From contig OW121743.1 in NCBI GenBank assembly GCA_933228675.1, positions 18,621,151 through 18,685,150 of the forward strand: a stretch of 64,000 nt of DNA, written 5' to 3'. Numbering within the stretch: position 1 is the first letter of the stretch; the number at the start of each line of letters is the position of its first letter. The translations under genes were made by a program, and so were the position numbers. This DNA comes from Stomorhina lunata (taxonomy: Eukaryota; Arthropoda; Insecta; Diptera; Rhiniidae). Under the pieces are notes generated by a model. That model searched no databases. It saw nothing but the letters and a program-made list of their open reading frames with translations, and was not told the origin of the DNA. Shown here piece by piece: positions 34,606 to 45,910 of this stretch.

Positions 34606-37437
34606 TTTCAAAATCAAATAAAAAATAAATACTCGCTATTTGTGTGTTTAAAATTGAAATATACTAAAAAGTTCTAAAGAATTGAAAATATTCGAGCTTA
34701 TTTTTAATAATTTCAAACGATTAATTTACGGATTCGAATAATTATTCGTATAAAATTTTGTATTTGACGTTTTTGACTTTCCTAAAGAATTTTTTTTTTA
34801 AGTATAAATTTTATAGATTTTTTTCAGATATTTTGTTTCACATTTCTTTAACTCCCAAAACTATGCTTTAAATTTTATAACAACTTTAAAATTCTAAATT
34901 ATTTATAAAAAAAACAATTTTCCTATTTAAACAAATAGAAAACAAAGTTCATTTGAATTTGAAAACAATTTAAAATGCTAAAAAAGTAGTTTTTTCAATA
35001 TAAGAAAAATATTTGTAAAAAACCCTAAAAGTATGCTTTACTTATTTTTTCTATGGAAATCTAAAGTTTTATTAGTTTTGTTTAAAACAAAATTTATTTA
35101 TTATTTGTTATATTAAAACAGGCAAAGGCTTGATACATTTTTAGGAGGACTTTCCAAAGAAATGTAAAGAATAATTTTTTTATTGTAGTTCTTTGAAAAT
35201 TTATTGTAAGTTTGTCTTGTCTTTAGAAAAAATGAGGACATTTTAAAATTTTCTTATGAACTTTAAGCTATAAAGTTAACATGCATAAGCAGGTTTTAGT
35301 TTGTTTATTGATATAAAATTGAGTTGTCCTGTTTAAGAGTTAAAAGAACAATCATTTGTTAAAACTTTAGATTTTTGTAGCCTATTTTTAGGTTCTTAAA
35401 CTTTTTAGAGCTAAATAAATATTAGGGTTTTCATTTATGATTCAAGGAGGAAGCATATGCCTTCTTTTTAGATAGTTTTTGGTTTATTTATTTTAAAAAA
35501 ATATTAAATTTAATATATAGCAAAATTTGTTGCCTACTTTTAGGCTTACCAAAATATAATGTTGATTTTTTGGCAAAATTAAATGATAAAATGTTTCAAT
35601 TTTTTTGAGATTTTTTATTTCATAAAAATTTTAACTTTAATATATTGCAAAAATTTGTTGCCTACTTCTAGGCTTAACAAAATTAGTTCTTTTTGGCAAA
35701 AATAAAGATAAAATGTTCAAGTTTTTTTTTGAGATTTATTTAAAAAATTGTAATATATTTATAATTATTTATAAGATTATAATTGTTTCTTATTGAAAAC
35801 AATCATTTATGAAGTCTTTTGTTGTTTTATATTTTTTTAGTTGTGCACAAAATATGCTTTAATTTTTATTTACTTAAAAATCTTTCAAAAAGGCTTTAGT
35901 TTTTTGTTTTCTATTTTTTTTTTTTTGTATTTTTGGCTTAAGCTCAACTTGATTTAAGGCCAATTTTGTTTAACAAAATCTTTTTCAATACAAAATTAAA
36001 ATTTTAATTCATAAATCTCTTGAAGAGTTTGGCACTGAAAACATAATTTAGATACAAAAACTTTATGATAAATTTTCCAAAAGATAAAATTTTAATATCA
36101 TAATATTGTCAAGTATTAAAATATAGAAAATATTTTATCTTTAGTCAAAATGGAGCATATTTTTGGGCTTGTAGTAAAACCAAATTTATAATCTACTTAC
36201 TCTCACTTAAAAAAATGACTTGCTAATAAAAATAGAGCATATAATAAGGCTCATACAAATTTATAAATTTTCTAAATTTTAAACTTTAAACGGTTTTATG
36301 AAAGTCACAAATTTCGAACAATTCAAAAAAATCTTAAAAATCGAATTATTTTCTCAACTTTTGAAAAGCAAAAAATCCAAATTTTCTCTGCCTTATTTTC
36401 CAAAAATCGGTATTTAATTAGTTTTAAAATCGAAAGCCTACTTTTAGCTGTTTTTATTATTCTTTGAATACTAAAATATCTCCTTTTTATGAAATATTTT
36501 CTTCTTTTTCTTGAAATTTTTCTTGAAAAAATTCAAAATTTTTGAACAATACAAAAAAAGCATTGAAATCAAATTATTTTCTTAATTTTTTTTATGCCTT
36601 AACTTGTATAAATCGCTATTTAATAAGTTTCAAAATAAAAAGCCTACTTTTAGTTGCTTTTTTTTTCTTAAAATACTAAAAGAACAATTTCCTTTTCTTT
36701 TGCTTTACTTTACCATTAGTTAACTTTTTTTGCTACATTTGAAATAATTTCATTTTTAATTTCTTTTTATTCATTTTTGAAAAGCTTAAAATCATGTTCT
36801 AATATTTAATTTAGCCTAAAAGTATGCTTTAGATAAGCATGATGACAACAATTCCTTTCCTTTTGCTTAACTTTTAAATTAGTTAACCTTTTTTTTTTGC
36901 TACATTTTAACTAATTTCAATTTTAATTTATTTTTGAAAACTCTTAAAATCATGTTCTAATATTTAATTTAGCCTAAAAGTATGCTTTAGATAAACATGA
37001 TGACAGAATGTAATTAAATTAAGTTTAATTTAACTTAAACAACTTACGCAAAGATTTCAGAGAAGCCCAAAAACTAAAATGACAATTTACAAAATTTGCT
37101 AAATGTATTCCAATGAAAAACTGTTAAAATCTGAAGGCAGCACAAAAACTACAGCATGCTTTGAGGCTGTTTATTTAGTAAATTAATCCAAACTAAAGAT
37201 TTAGGATAATTTTATCTTTAAAAATATATAATTGAAAAGTTTATTTAATTTAACAATATAAAAATCTAGATAATTTTAAAATAACAAAAAAAATAGATTG
37301 AAAAATTAAAGCATACCTTTAGGATGACCTTTTAAACAAACTTATAAAGGAGTTTTTTTCAGAAATTTTCTGTTTTAAAAGCACATTTAAGACAAATGTC
37401 TATCTTTATATAAAGAAAAGAAAAGTGTTAGATTGTT
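34606..37437. other. Intronic spacer with many dispersed AAAGCATACTTTTAGGC motif copies
   Basis: AT-rich intron. The short motif occurs in both orientations near 35021, 35380, 35532, 35660, 36434, 36641, 36813, 36971, 37152 and 37305. A ~158-bp tandem duplication spans about 36690-37012 (AGCCTAAAAGTATGCTTTAG at 36813 and again at 36971). No gene seen. Confidence 0.55.
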
Positions 37438-37440
37438 TAC

Positions 37441-37492
37441 ACCGTCAACTTTTCCTTAGAAAAGTCTCAAGCGGTTCCCACCATCAACTTTT
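37441..37492 (-). repeat. Isolated inverted copy of the 39-bp palindromic repeat
   Basis: GTCAACTTTTCCTTAGAAAA, then GTCTCAAGCGGTTCCCACCA and TCAACTTTT is the reverse complement of slightly more than one unit of the 38.2-40.2 kb array, with a few changes. It lies about 700 bp before the array and on the other strand. Confidence 0.85.
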
Positions 37493-38184
37493 TTCCAAAC
37501 CATTAAAAAACTTTGTTATTCTAAAAGTTTTGAGTACTAATCTCAAGTAATTTAATAATTTAATATTAAAAGAACATATTGCCTTAGAAAAAGAAAGTTT
37601 TTAACATTTTTTGCATAAACTTTTTATGGATAGAAGAGGATGAAAAAAAATATGGAATAATTTTATTTAAGACAAATAAATTTAATTTGACTTTTAAGAC
37701 AAGACACACACTTTCCAATACAGTTTTAAGCAAAATACTTTGAAAAAAGGTATTGAAAAAATTAAATTTAAAACAAACTTTTTCAATAACTTAAGTTTAA
37801 AGTAAAGTTCTAGAAAAATGAGCAAAAGGATATAAGAAATTTTTTAAAAAGGCAACAGAATTTTTTTTTTTTTTTTGTAAACAAATATAATATTTTTGCT
37901 CTTTCTTAAATTCAATATTTGCTTTTCATTTATCTGTTTTCTATTGGTCCTTCTTCATAAACGATTGCAAGACATAAATTTGTATTTACTTGAGAATATT
38001 TGCCAGAATTGAGTTATTTTTGAAATTTTCTTAAAGGAAACTAAAAAACTTGAATATATGTCTGCTTTCTATGACCTTAAATAAATCATTTTGAATCTAA
38101 ATATTTTTCTTACTCAAGGAACTACAATACAAGGTTTTCATCAAAAATTTGATATAACATTTGCAACATAACTGAAGAAAACGG
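37493..38184. other. Intronic spacer
   Basis: AT-rich sequence between the solitary inverted 39-bp copy and the main array; nothing recognised. Confidence 0.5.
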
Positions 38185-40195
38185 TGTTTCCACGAACTCG
38201 TTTTTATAGAAAAGTTGATGGTGGGAACCATTTGAGACTTTTGTATAGAAAAGTTGATGGTGGGATCCATTTGAGACTTTTCTATAGAATAGTTGATGTT
38301 CCCGTCATCAACTCAGAGACTTTTCTATAGAAAAGTTGATGGTGGGAACCATTTGAGACTTTTCTATAGAAAAGTTGATGGTGGGAACCATTTGAGACTT
38401 TTCTATAGAAAAGTTGATGGTGGGAACCATTTGAGACTTTTCTATAGAAAAGTTGATGGTGGGAACCATTTGAGACTTTTCTATAGAAAAGTTGATGGTG
38501 GGAACCATTTGAGACTTTTCTATAGAAAAGTTGATGGTGGGAACCATTTGAGACTTTTCTATAAAAAAGTTGATGGTGGGAACCATCTGAGACTTTTCTA
38601 TAGAAAAGTTGATGGTGGGAACCATCAGAGACTTTTCTATAGAAAAGTTGATGGTGGGAACCATCAGAGACTTTTCTATAGAAAAGTTGATGGTGGGAAC
38701 CATCTGAGACTTTTCTATAGAAAAGTTGATGGTGGGAACCATCTGAGACTTTTCTATAGAAAAGTTGATGGTGGGAACCATCTGAGACTTTTCTATAGAA
38801 AAGTTGATGGTGGGAACCATCTGAGACTTTTCTATAGAAAAGTTGATGGTGGGAACCATCTGAGACTTTTCTATAGAAAAGTTGATGGTGGGAACCATCT
38901 GAGACTTTTCTATAGAAAAGTTGATGGTGGGAACCATCTGAGACTTTTCTATAGAAAAGTTGATGGTGGGAACCATCTGAGACTTTTCTATAGAAAAGTT
39001 GATGGTGGGAACCATTTGAGACTTTTCTATAGAAAAGTTGATGGTGGGAACCATTTGAGACTTTTCTATAGAAAAGTTGATGGTGGGAACCATTTGAGAC
39101 TTTTCTATAGAAAAGTTGATGGTGGGAACCATTTGAGACTTTTCTATAGAAAAGTTGATGGTGGGAACCATTTCAGACTTTTCTATAGAAAAGTTGATGG
39201 TGGGAACCATTTGAGACTTTTCTATAGAAAAATTGATGGTGGGAACCATTTGAGACTTTTCTATAGAAAAGTTGATGGTGGGAACCATTTGAGACTTTTC
39301 TATAGAAAAGTTGATGGTGGGAACCATCTGAGACTTTTCTATAGAAAAGTTGATGGTGGGAACCATCTGAGACTTTTCTATAGAAAAGTTGATGGTGGGA
39401 ACCATCTGAGACTTTTCTATAGAAAAGTTGATGGTGGGAACCATCTGAGACTTTTCTATAGAAAAGTTGATGGTGGGAGCCATCTGAGACTTTTCTATAG
39501 AAAAGTTGATGGCGGGAGCCATCTGAGACTTTTCTATAGAAAAGTTGATGGCGGGAGCCATCAGGGACTTTTCTATAGAAAAGTTGATGGCGGGAGCCAT
39601 CAGAGACTTTTCTATAGAAAAGTTGATGGTGGGAACCATCAGAGACTTTTCTATAGAAAAGTTAATGGTGGGAACCATCAGAGACTTTTCTATAGAAAAG
39701 TTGATGGTGGGAACCATCTGAGACTTTTGTATAGAAAAGTTGATGGCGGGAACCATCAGAGACTTTTCTATAGAAAAGTTGATGCTGGGAACCATCAGAG
39801 ACTTTTCTATAGAAAAGTTGATGGTGGGAACCATCTGAGACTTTTCTATAGAAAAGTTGATGTGGGAACCATCAGAGACTTTTCTATAGAAAAGTTGATG
39901 GTGGGAACCATCAGAGACTTTTCTATAGAAAAGTTGATGGTGGGAACCATCAGAGACTTTTCTATAGAAAATTTGATGGTGGGAATCTTCTGAGACTTTT
40001 AGAAAAGTTGATGGTGGAAACTATCATCTAAAACTTTTCTGTAGAAAAGTTGATGGTGGAAAACATTTGAGACTTTGCTGTAAAAAAGTTAATGGTGGGA
40101 ACCATCATTTCAATTTTTTCTATAGAAAAGTTGATGGTGGGAACCATCATCTCGAACTTTTCTATAGAAAAGTTGGTGGTGGTATAAAAAAGTTT
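38185..40195. repeat. 39-bp tandem repeat containing a perfect 16-bp palindrome
   Basis: Unit: GAGACTTTTCTATAGAAAAG followed by TTGATGGTGGGAACCATCT, 39 bp, about 50 copies. CTTTTCTATAGAAAAG is its own reverse complement, and GATGGTGGGAACCATC adds a second imperfect inverted pair. Because 39 is divisible by 3 and the unit lacks stops, it yields a 566-codon frame (38293-39993, period RLFYRKVDGGNHL) and a 508-codon frame on the other strand. A 1-bp loss at about 39862 shifts the frame, and edge units decay from 39990 on. There is no splice-site or start context, so I regard it as non-coding. Confidence 0.93.
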
Positions 40196-41728
40196 ATGAT
40201 GCTAACCACTCATGAGTAAGATGGAATGTAATATTTTTTGCTTATGTCCCGTGTAAACATCTAAGGTTTCGTCTTCTTCTTTTTTTCTAGTTTTAAACGT
40301 GATGATGACAACACATGTTTATTTTTTTGATACTACTTTCATAGTGAAGTCTTGAGATTTTTGTTGTACGGATTTCCTTTCAAAACAAGCAAATAAATTC
40401 CGACTTTGTTGAGAGAAAGTTTATTTTTTTTTCTGGCATAATTTTAGGAGTTTTCTATTGAAATCTTTGCATGTTATTTGAGCTAAAGCAAAAAAAAGGA
40501 GGATGGATTTTTTTTCAGATTTTTTCAGATTTATTTTCTTTTAGTGTTATGTTGTTTTTTTGCAGTTTCTAAATACGTTTTTTTTCTCTGTTTATATTGC
40601 AATTGCTAATGCATTTGTTTGTTTAGAGTTTTCTTTCAAACAAATAGTGAAAAGAAAAAATATTTTAAAGGAAGAAACTGAAAGAAAATACTTCTAGTTT
40701 TGTTAAGATTTCCGGTTGGTTAGTTTAAAGAAATAAATTCTAAAGAAAAAGAGACAAATTGAAAGATGATATTACTGGAAAAAAAAGTTTATTAAGAAAC
40801 GAACGGAAATAAAGTTAAAAAAATACAGCTTAAAGTAGGCTATGCTTAATGAATACTCCCAAAATTAGGCTATGTTTGCCTAAGTTTACATAAAGTATTA
40901 AAATCTTTATAAAATTCTTCGGAAATTTTAATCTTATTTCATTCAAAACTTTTGCTAGCAAAAATTTAACAATTAAAGTTTCTGGAAGAGAAATAATGTT
41001 AATAAAAACACCTTAAAGTAGGCTATACTTTATGAAAACGGCTATATTAGCAAAAGTCTATATACAATTTTAAAATCTTTATAGAATTCCTAAAGAATCT
41101 CAATCTTTACTCCATTAAAAATAATCTTTAACAATTAAAAATTCTCAAAACACTTTTCTTGAAAAACAAAACTTAGCAAATACTCCGATAAACCCCTTAA
41201 AAATCGCTAAATTTTTTAACTTTTTTTTTGCAAATATTAGTTAAGCAAACCAACAGCTTAAACACTCCTCAAGAAAATCACAACATCCTGCCAAGGACTT
41301 CTTGTTAGTAACTAACTCTCCTTCGACGAGAAAAAAAACCCAAAATAAATAAACAAAAAAATATTATGTAGAGTCACGTTTATCTTGAAAATTTTTCATC
41401 CTTCTGCGAAATGTCATCATATATGTATGTATATGTTTTTGTTTACTCCTCTAGATCCTTTAAAAACCTCCTTATGTTATCCTTTTTAAGCAAAAACAGC
41501 AGCAAAGTTAACCAAAAGTTTATTTAGTATTTTCTTAAGTTTTTCTACTATTTTTTTTTTTTTGTTTCTCGTCCTCGACGTATAAATAAAGTAGTTGAGA
41601 AATAAGGATATTTTATAACTGTCACATGTGTTGCAAGTTTGTCTTCCATCCTTGCGAGTGAAGTAAACAATTTATTTAATTTTATTATTAATTTTTTACG
41701 TTATTTTTGTCTTCTTTGTCATTTTCAG
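40196..41728. other. Intronic spacer before the Ig2 exon
   Basis: AT-rich, with CTTAAAGTAGGCTATGCTTA-like copies of the dispersed motif near 40829, 40866 and 41012. The last 30 bases form the pyrimidine tract of the next acceptor. No gene seen. Confidence 0.5.
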
Positions 41729-41853
41729 TTGCCATTACATGGACAAATGCTCCGGAGAATCAAAATCCCATATTGGGCGAGGATTATGTGGTGAGATGTG
41801 AAGTGAAAGCGGATCCAAATCCAACAATTGATTGGTTGAGAAATGGTGATCAG
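41729..41853 (+). CDS. Fas2: Fasciclin 2, exon for the first half of Ig domain 2
   Basis: Acceptor TCATTTTCAG (ending 41728) and donor GTAAGT (41854). The first two bases complete a valine codon (G+TT) from exon 27637-27800. It reads [16 protein letters not shown], then [17 protein letters not shown], with the first Ig2 cysteine and the core Trp, and ends in phase 0 after NGDQ. A short open frame continues past the donor, but composition changes at once to the purine-rich repeat, so splicing is expected. Ig1-Ig2 of this family mediate homophilic contacts by analogy with NCAM. Confidence 0.97.
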
Positions 41854-41864
41854 GTAAGTGGAAA

Positions 41865-43255
41865 ATGGAGTAATAAGGGAAGAAGAAAGGATATAAGATG
41901 AAAGAAGGAAGAAAGGAAAGTTGATAGCATCAATGAAAGAAAAATAGAGAGATTCAAAAAAAGAGAAGAAGATCAGAACCTTTTAAAAGGAATTTGGGTT
42001 TTTGGAAGCTCAAAATCCTTGAAATGAAAAGATAAAAGATTCTAAATAGGGGGGAAGAAGCTTAAAATTCTCGAAACATAAGAAAGATAGAGGAGGGAGC
42101 AATCAAAAACCTCGAAAATAAAGGACGAAAGATTAAGGGTTTTCGAAATAGAAGACAAGAATCACAAAGTCCTCCTAAATAATGGAGAAAGATCGAGGGA
42201 TTTTAAATATCAAAGAAGAGGAAGCTCAAAATCAAATTCAAAAGAAAATAAGGAAAGACAGAGGGAAGAGTAATTGTATAAAATCCTCGAAAAGAATGAA
42301 CGAAAAATAGTGCGATTCAAAAAAAGCAGAGATGAAGATCAAAATCATTTAAAAGAAATTACGAAAGAAATCGGGGTTTCAAAATAGAAGACAAAAAGCT
42401 CTAAGTCCCTAAAAAGAAAAGATAAAAGAAAGAGGGATTCAAAATAGGGTTAAAGCAGCTCAAAGTTCTCGAAAATTAAGGAAGAAAGATAAAGGGATTC
42501 AAATAGAAAAGAAAACAGTAAAAACCCTCGAAAATAAAGAACGAAAGATTAAGGGTTTTTGAAATAGAAGATAAGAAGCTCGAAATCCCCCTAAAAAAAA
42601 GAAGAAAGACGGAGGGATTTAAAATAGAAGATCCTCGAAAAAAAACGCAAGAAAGGGGTTTACAAAATAGAAGATAAGAAGCTCAAAATCCTCTAAAAGA
42701 ATAAAGAAAGATCGAGGGATTGTAAGTAGAAATGAAGAAGAATCTTCAAGTTTTCGAAAGAAAAAATAATAAAAGATAGAAGGATTAGAAATAGGAGAGG
42801 AGAAGTTCAAACCCCTCAAAAAGAATGAACTCAAAATGGATGGTTTCAAAATTAAAGATAAAAACTTCAGAATCCTCGGTCTTCAAAATCGAAGACGAGA
42901 AGCTCAAAATTCTCATAAAGTATGAAAAAGGTCGAGGGATTATAAGTCGAAATGAAAAAGAAGGTTCAAGTCTTCGAAAGCAAAAGAACAAAAGATAAAG
43001 GGCTTAACAGTAGAAAAAGCTCCAAATCTTCGAAAAATTAACGAATGATAAGGGATTAAAAAGAAAAACCAAAAAAGTTAGAGGGATTAATAATAGAAGA
43101 GAACAAAGCCCAAAGTTCTCGGAAAGAAAGGACGAAGTAAGATAAAGAGATTAAATATAAGAGAATAAACTCAAAATCTTCGGAAATAAAGAATGACAGA
43201 TAAATTCAAAATAGAAGTCAAGAAGAAGCTTTAAGTTTTAGAAAGTAGAACGAAA
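41865..43255 (+). repeat. Purine-rich ~60-bp degenerate tandem repeat
   Basis: Nearly all A and G on the plus strand, with recurring words GAAAGATAGAGGGATTCAAA, ATAGAAGATAAGAAGCTCAA and ATCCTCGAAAA. GGGATT-type words near 42432, 42493, 42551, 42610, 42712 and 42779 give spacings of about 58-67 bp (one about 100). The minus-strand frames at 42619-42849 and 42785-42991 come from this bias. It begins about 10 bp after the Ig2 exon donor. Confidence 0.8.
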
Positions 43256-43329
43256 TATAGAAAGATTCAAAATATATATATATGGATCGATGGAAGAAGC
43301 AGCGATGAAGATATTAGCTAATATCTTTA

Positions 43330-43700
43330 GAAGGTGACTGATATAAAGCCAATCCCCAAAAATGGTGAGGTACTTCTCAAAGTAATCGGGAGAGTCTTCT
43401 TCTTCTGTTATCCTTGACTCCCAGTGGAGCATAGGGCCTCAAGAGACGGGCCTCAACGGGAGAGTATAGTAAACTAATATGGGAGACTTACGACTCTTTC
43501 TATCTTCTTTAGATATTTTAAAAGCATTCGATAGAGTGTGAAATGGCGAACTTTTATTGAAACTTCTTGCTTTTGGCGTCGGTAATACCATATTTTCGGT
43601 AATACTTTGGAATCTGTTTTAACGAAATCATGAATCTCGTTCTAAAATCCCAACATTCTTCCGAAAACCAAAGTCGAAAGGTGGAAAGAGAAGAAAAATA
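43330..43700 (+). mobile_element. Degenerate LINE reverse-transcriptase fragment
   Basis: At about 43335-43370 the plus strand reads VTDIKPIPKNGE, matching the 'PIPKxG' segment of non-LTR reverse transcriptases. At about 43500-43600 it reads SLDILKAFDRV, then a stop, then GELLLKLLAFGVGN, corresponding to the catalytic 'LDxSKAFDxVWH..LL.KL..fGv' motif with the first catalytic Asp. Frame breaks and stops show it is dead, and only a few hundred bases remain. It includes the 41-bp block shared with 3444-3484. Confidence 0.75.
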
Positions 43701-43928
43701 ACAAGAGGGAAGACAAATTAGAGGAGAGATTGCTTATGCTAGAAGGTTTCAGAAAATCTTAGAATAACAATAAAAGGTCGGGAGATCGAGGATAGAAGAA
43801 AGTGAAAGCAGTGATATTAAGAAATTGAGATTAGTAGAAAATAGGAAACACAAGAGATAGTTTATTTTATACTTTTATTTCTTTCTATTAATATTTAATT
43901 ATCTCTATTTAAATCATCTTCCTGACAG
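43701..43928. other. End of intron before the large Fas2 exon
   Basis: Purine-rich at first, then a pyrimidine-rich acceptor region (TATTTAAATCATCTTCCTGACAG style, ending 43928). Nothing else seen. Confidence 0.5.
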
Positions 43929-45419
43929 ATCCGCACAGGCGATAAATACGTTGTCCAAACACATGGTCTGTTAATACGTAATGTCCAAGAATCCGATGAT
44001 GGTATCTATACATGTCGTGCAGCTGTCATTGAAACTGGTGAACTCTTGGAACGTACCATACGCGTCGAAGTCTACAGCCGTCCCGAAATCACCTTCTTAC
44101 CCAATACTCTGGAGGCAATTGAAGGCAAACCTTTCTCGGCCAATTGCACAGCGACTGGCAAGCCAGTACCAGAAATTTCATGGATTAAGGATGCTACCCA
44201 ACAAAATGTGGCCAGTGCTGATCGTTTTCAAGTAAATCCCCTAACCGGTCTATTAAATATTAACTCGGTGACCCAAGACGACTATGGCATGTACACGTGT
44301 ATTGCGAAAAACGATGCTGGTGTTTTGGATAAAAAGACCAAATTGAATGTTTTAATCAGACCCTCGGTCTATGAATTGTACAATATCACGGGCATTAGTC
44401 AGAAGGAAGTGGCGATAACATGTCGTGCCAAGGGCCGTCCCGCACCCGAAATCACCTTCCGGCGTTGGGGTTCTGAAGATGAGTATGCACCGGGCGTACA
44501 GGTCGATGATGATCGTATTGTCTTGGAACAACATTTTGATGAGGATAAGGGTGAAAGTTCTGGTACTTTGCGTATTGCTCGTGCTATGCGTACCGATGAT
44601 GGTTTATATCAGTGTTTGGCCCGTAACAAGGGTGAGACGGCTTACAAAACTGGACACATTACCGTAGAGTTCCCACCAGATTTCTCGCACATGAAAACCC
44701 TACCACCCGTATTCAGTTGGGAAGAACGTAAAGCAAATCTTAGTTGTTTGGCCATGGGTATTCCTAATGCTACTATCGAATGGAGATGGAATGGTAAGCC
44801 TATTAAGGACTCGTTCGACAAGAATTTGGTTATTGAGGGTACTGGACCACGCAGCAATTTGATTGTACATCCTGTGGCTCGTCAATATTACTCGGTTTAC
44901 AAGTGTATTGCCACCAATATTCATGGTAGTGCCGAACATGATATGCAATTAAAGGAGGCTCGCGTACCCGATGCTGTTGAAGCTGCTGTACCCAAACAAT
45001 TGACTGCTACCAGTATTACTTTTGATATAAGAGGACCACCCACGGAATTGGGTCTACCCATCACATCGTTTACGGCTCAGTATAAGGAAGCTATAAATCC
45101 CGATTGGTCTACCGCGCAAAATCGCAGTTGGTCTCCTGACTCTCCCTATATTGTTGAAGGCCTAAAGCCACAGACTATGTATCATTTCCGTTTTGCGGCA
45201 CGCAATCAAGTAGGTTTGGGCATTTGGGGAGTGAATATGCAGCAATCAACACCTAAGCGCTCAGCACCCGAGGAACCCAAACCTCTACATGCTCCCGAAC
45301 AAAATGATTTCGAAGAACCCGTGGTAGTGTCACCCTATTCAGATCACTTTGAATTAAGATGGAGCGTACCAGCTGATAATGGTGAACCCATAGACTTCTA
45401 TCAAGTTAAATACTGTCCG
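43929..45419 (+). CDS. Fas2: Fasciclin 2, main extracellular exon: end of Ig2, Ig3-Ig5, FNIII-1, start of FNIII-2
   Basis: A 497-codon exon, phase 0 at both ends, with acceptor CTGACAG (ending 43928) and donor GTAAGT (45420). Residues 1-45 finish Ig2 (DDGIYTC, Cys29). Ig3 covers about 50-140 (Cys73, Cys124 in YTC), Ig4 about 147-248 (Cys165, Cys229 in YQC), Ig5 about 252-342 (Cys273, Cys326 in YKC), FNIII-1 about 346-434 (ending [15 protein letters not shown]), and FNIII-2 starts near 459 ([15 protein letters not shown]) and is cut at KYCP. N-glycosylation sequons are visible (NCT, NIT, NLS, NAT, NRS). Codon use and composition stand out strongly from the AT-rich introns. No frame damage is visible. 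Confidence 0.98.
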
Positions 45420-45505
45420 GTAAGTTATTAAAGAGTTATTTTCTCTAAGATTGAAACATTTTTTAAGTTTTTGTTTTTTTTTTTTTTTTGTTCGCTTTAT
45501 TTAAG
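45420..45505 (+). other. Fas2: 86-bp intron in Fas2
   Basis: A short intron with GTAAGT donor and a poly-T tract (about 45474-45490) before TTTAAG at 45505. It splits FNIII-2 in phase 0 between proline and glycine (CP|GVK). It is the only short intron in the window; the others with both ends visible run from about 2 to 19 kb. Confidence 0.92.
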
Positions 45506-45910
45506 GGCGTCAAAATGGCTGGTGCTTGGCATGAACTGGAAAACCAATGCCAATCAGCTGATGTTGTCGAAAGTACCTCCTATGAAATGACACATTTAAG
45601 TGGCAACACCTACTATCGCATTGAATTGCGTGCCCACAATATCATTGGCTTCTCATCGCCCGCTTCCATCATTATGAAAACAACACGAGGTGAGTCCGAT
45701 TCTGCTAATAATAATTTGGGAACATTTTTGTATACGGCCGGTCTTAATTCGGCTGCAGCCGCCCCATCAACACATAAAAACTTCATAACATTATTTACAC
45801 GTACAACAACAACAGCTGCTACTATCACAACAACAACTACAGTCATGGCTATTGCTACAACAACATTTTTAACATTACTTAGCATTTTAGCCACCACATT
45901 GGCAGCCTAA
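45506..45910 (+). CDS. Fas2: Fasciclin 2, end of FNIII-2 with read-through hydrophobic tail (candidate GPI isoform)
   Basis: Codons 1-61 complete FNIII-2 ([20 protein letters not shown], then ASIIMKTTR). At 45690 a strong donor GTGAGT would splice to downstream exons in phase 1. If not used, the frame stays open for 73 more codons to TAA at 45908-45910. That tail is Ala/Asn-rich, then has a Thr-rich stretch ([15 protein letters not shown]), then ends in [20 protein letters not shown] plus AA with nothing charged after it. A terminal hydrophobic segment without cytoplasmic residues is the form of a GPI-attachment signal. Fas2 is known to have GPI-linked as well as transmembrane isoforms; which Drosophila isoform this matches I cannot say. 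Confidence 0.88.
   Translation, partial: GVKMAGAWHELENQCQSADVVESTSYEMTHLSGNTYYRIELRAHNIIGFSSPASIIMKTTRGESDSANNNLGTFLYTAGLNSAAAAPSTHKNFITLFTRTTTTAATITTTTTVMAIATTTFLTLLSILATTLAA
45690..45695 (+). other. Fas2: Alternative 5' splice site for downstream Fas2 C-terminal exons
   Basis: CGAG|GTGAGT after the TTR codons. It leaves one base (G) of a codon. The exon at 55774 starts with two bases that complete it (GAT), and the transmembrane exon of Fas2 is expected to use the same phase. Choosing between this donor and read-through decides the membrane anchor. Confidence 0.8.

Noticed and set aside
38293..39993. 566-codon open frame (period RLFYRKVDGGNHL) as a repetitive protein gene
   Set aside because: It exists because the repeat unit is 39 bp without stops; the minus strand is open too (508 codons), there is no splice, start or signal context, and a 1-bp loss near 39862 shifts the frame.
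44352..44948. Several additional frames overlapping the large exon on both strands
   Set aside because: All overlap the clearly coding Fas2 frame with Ig and FNIII motifs; they are shadows.
45613..45897. Minus-strand frame opposite the read-through tail
   Set aside because: Shadow of the Thr-codon (ACA)-rich plus-strand coding sequence; reads as low-complexity Val-rich text.
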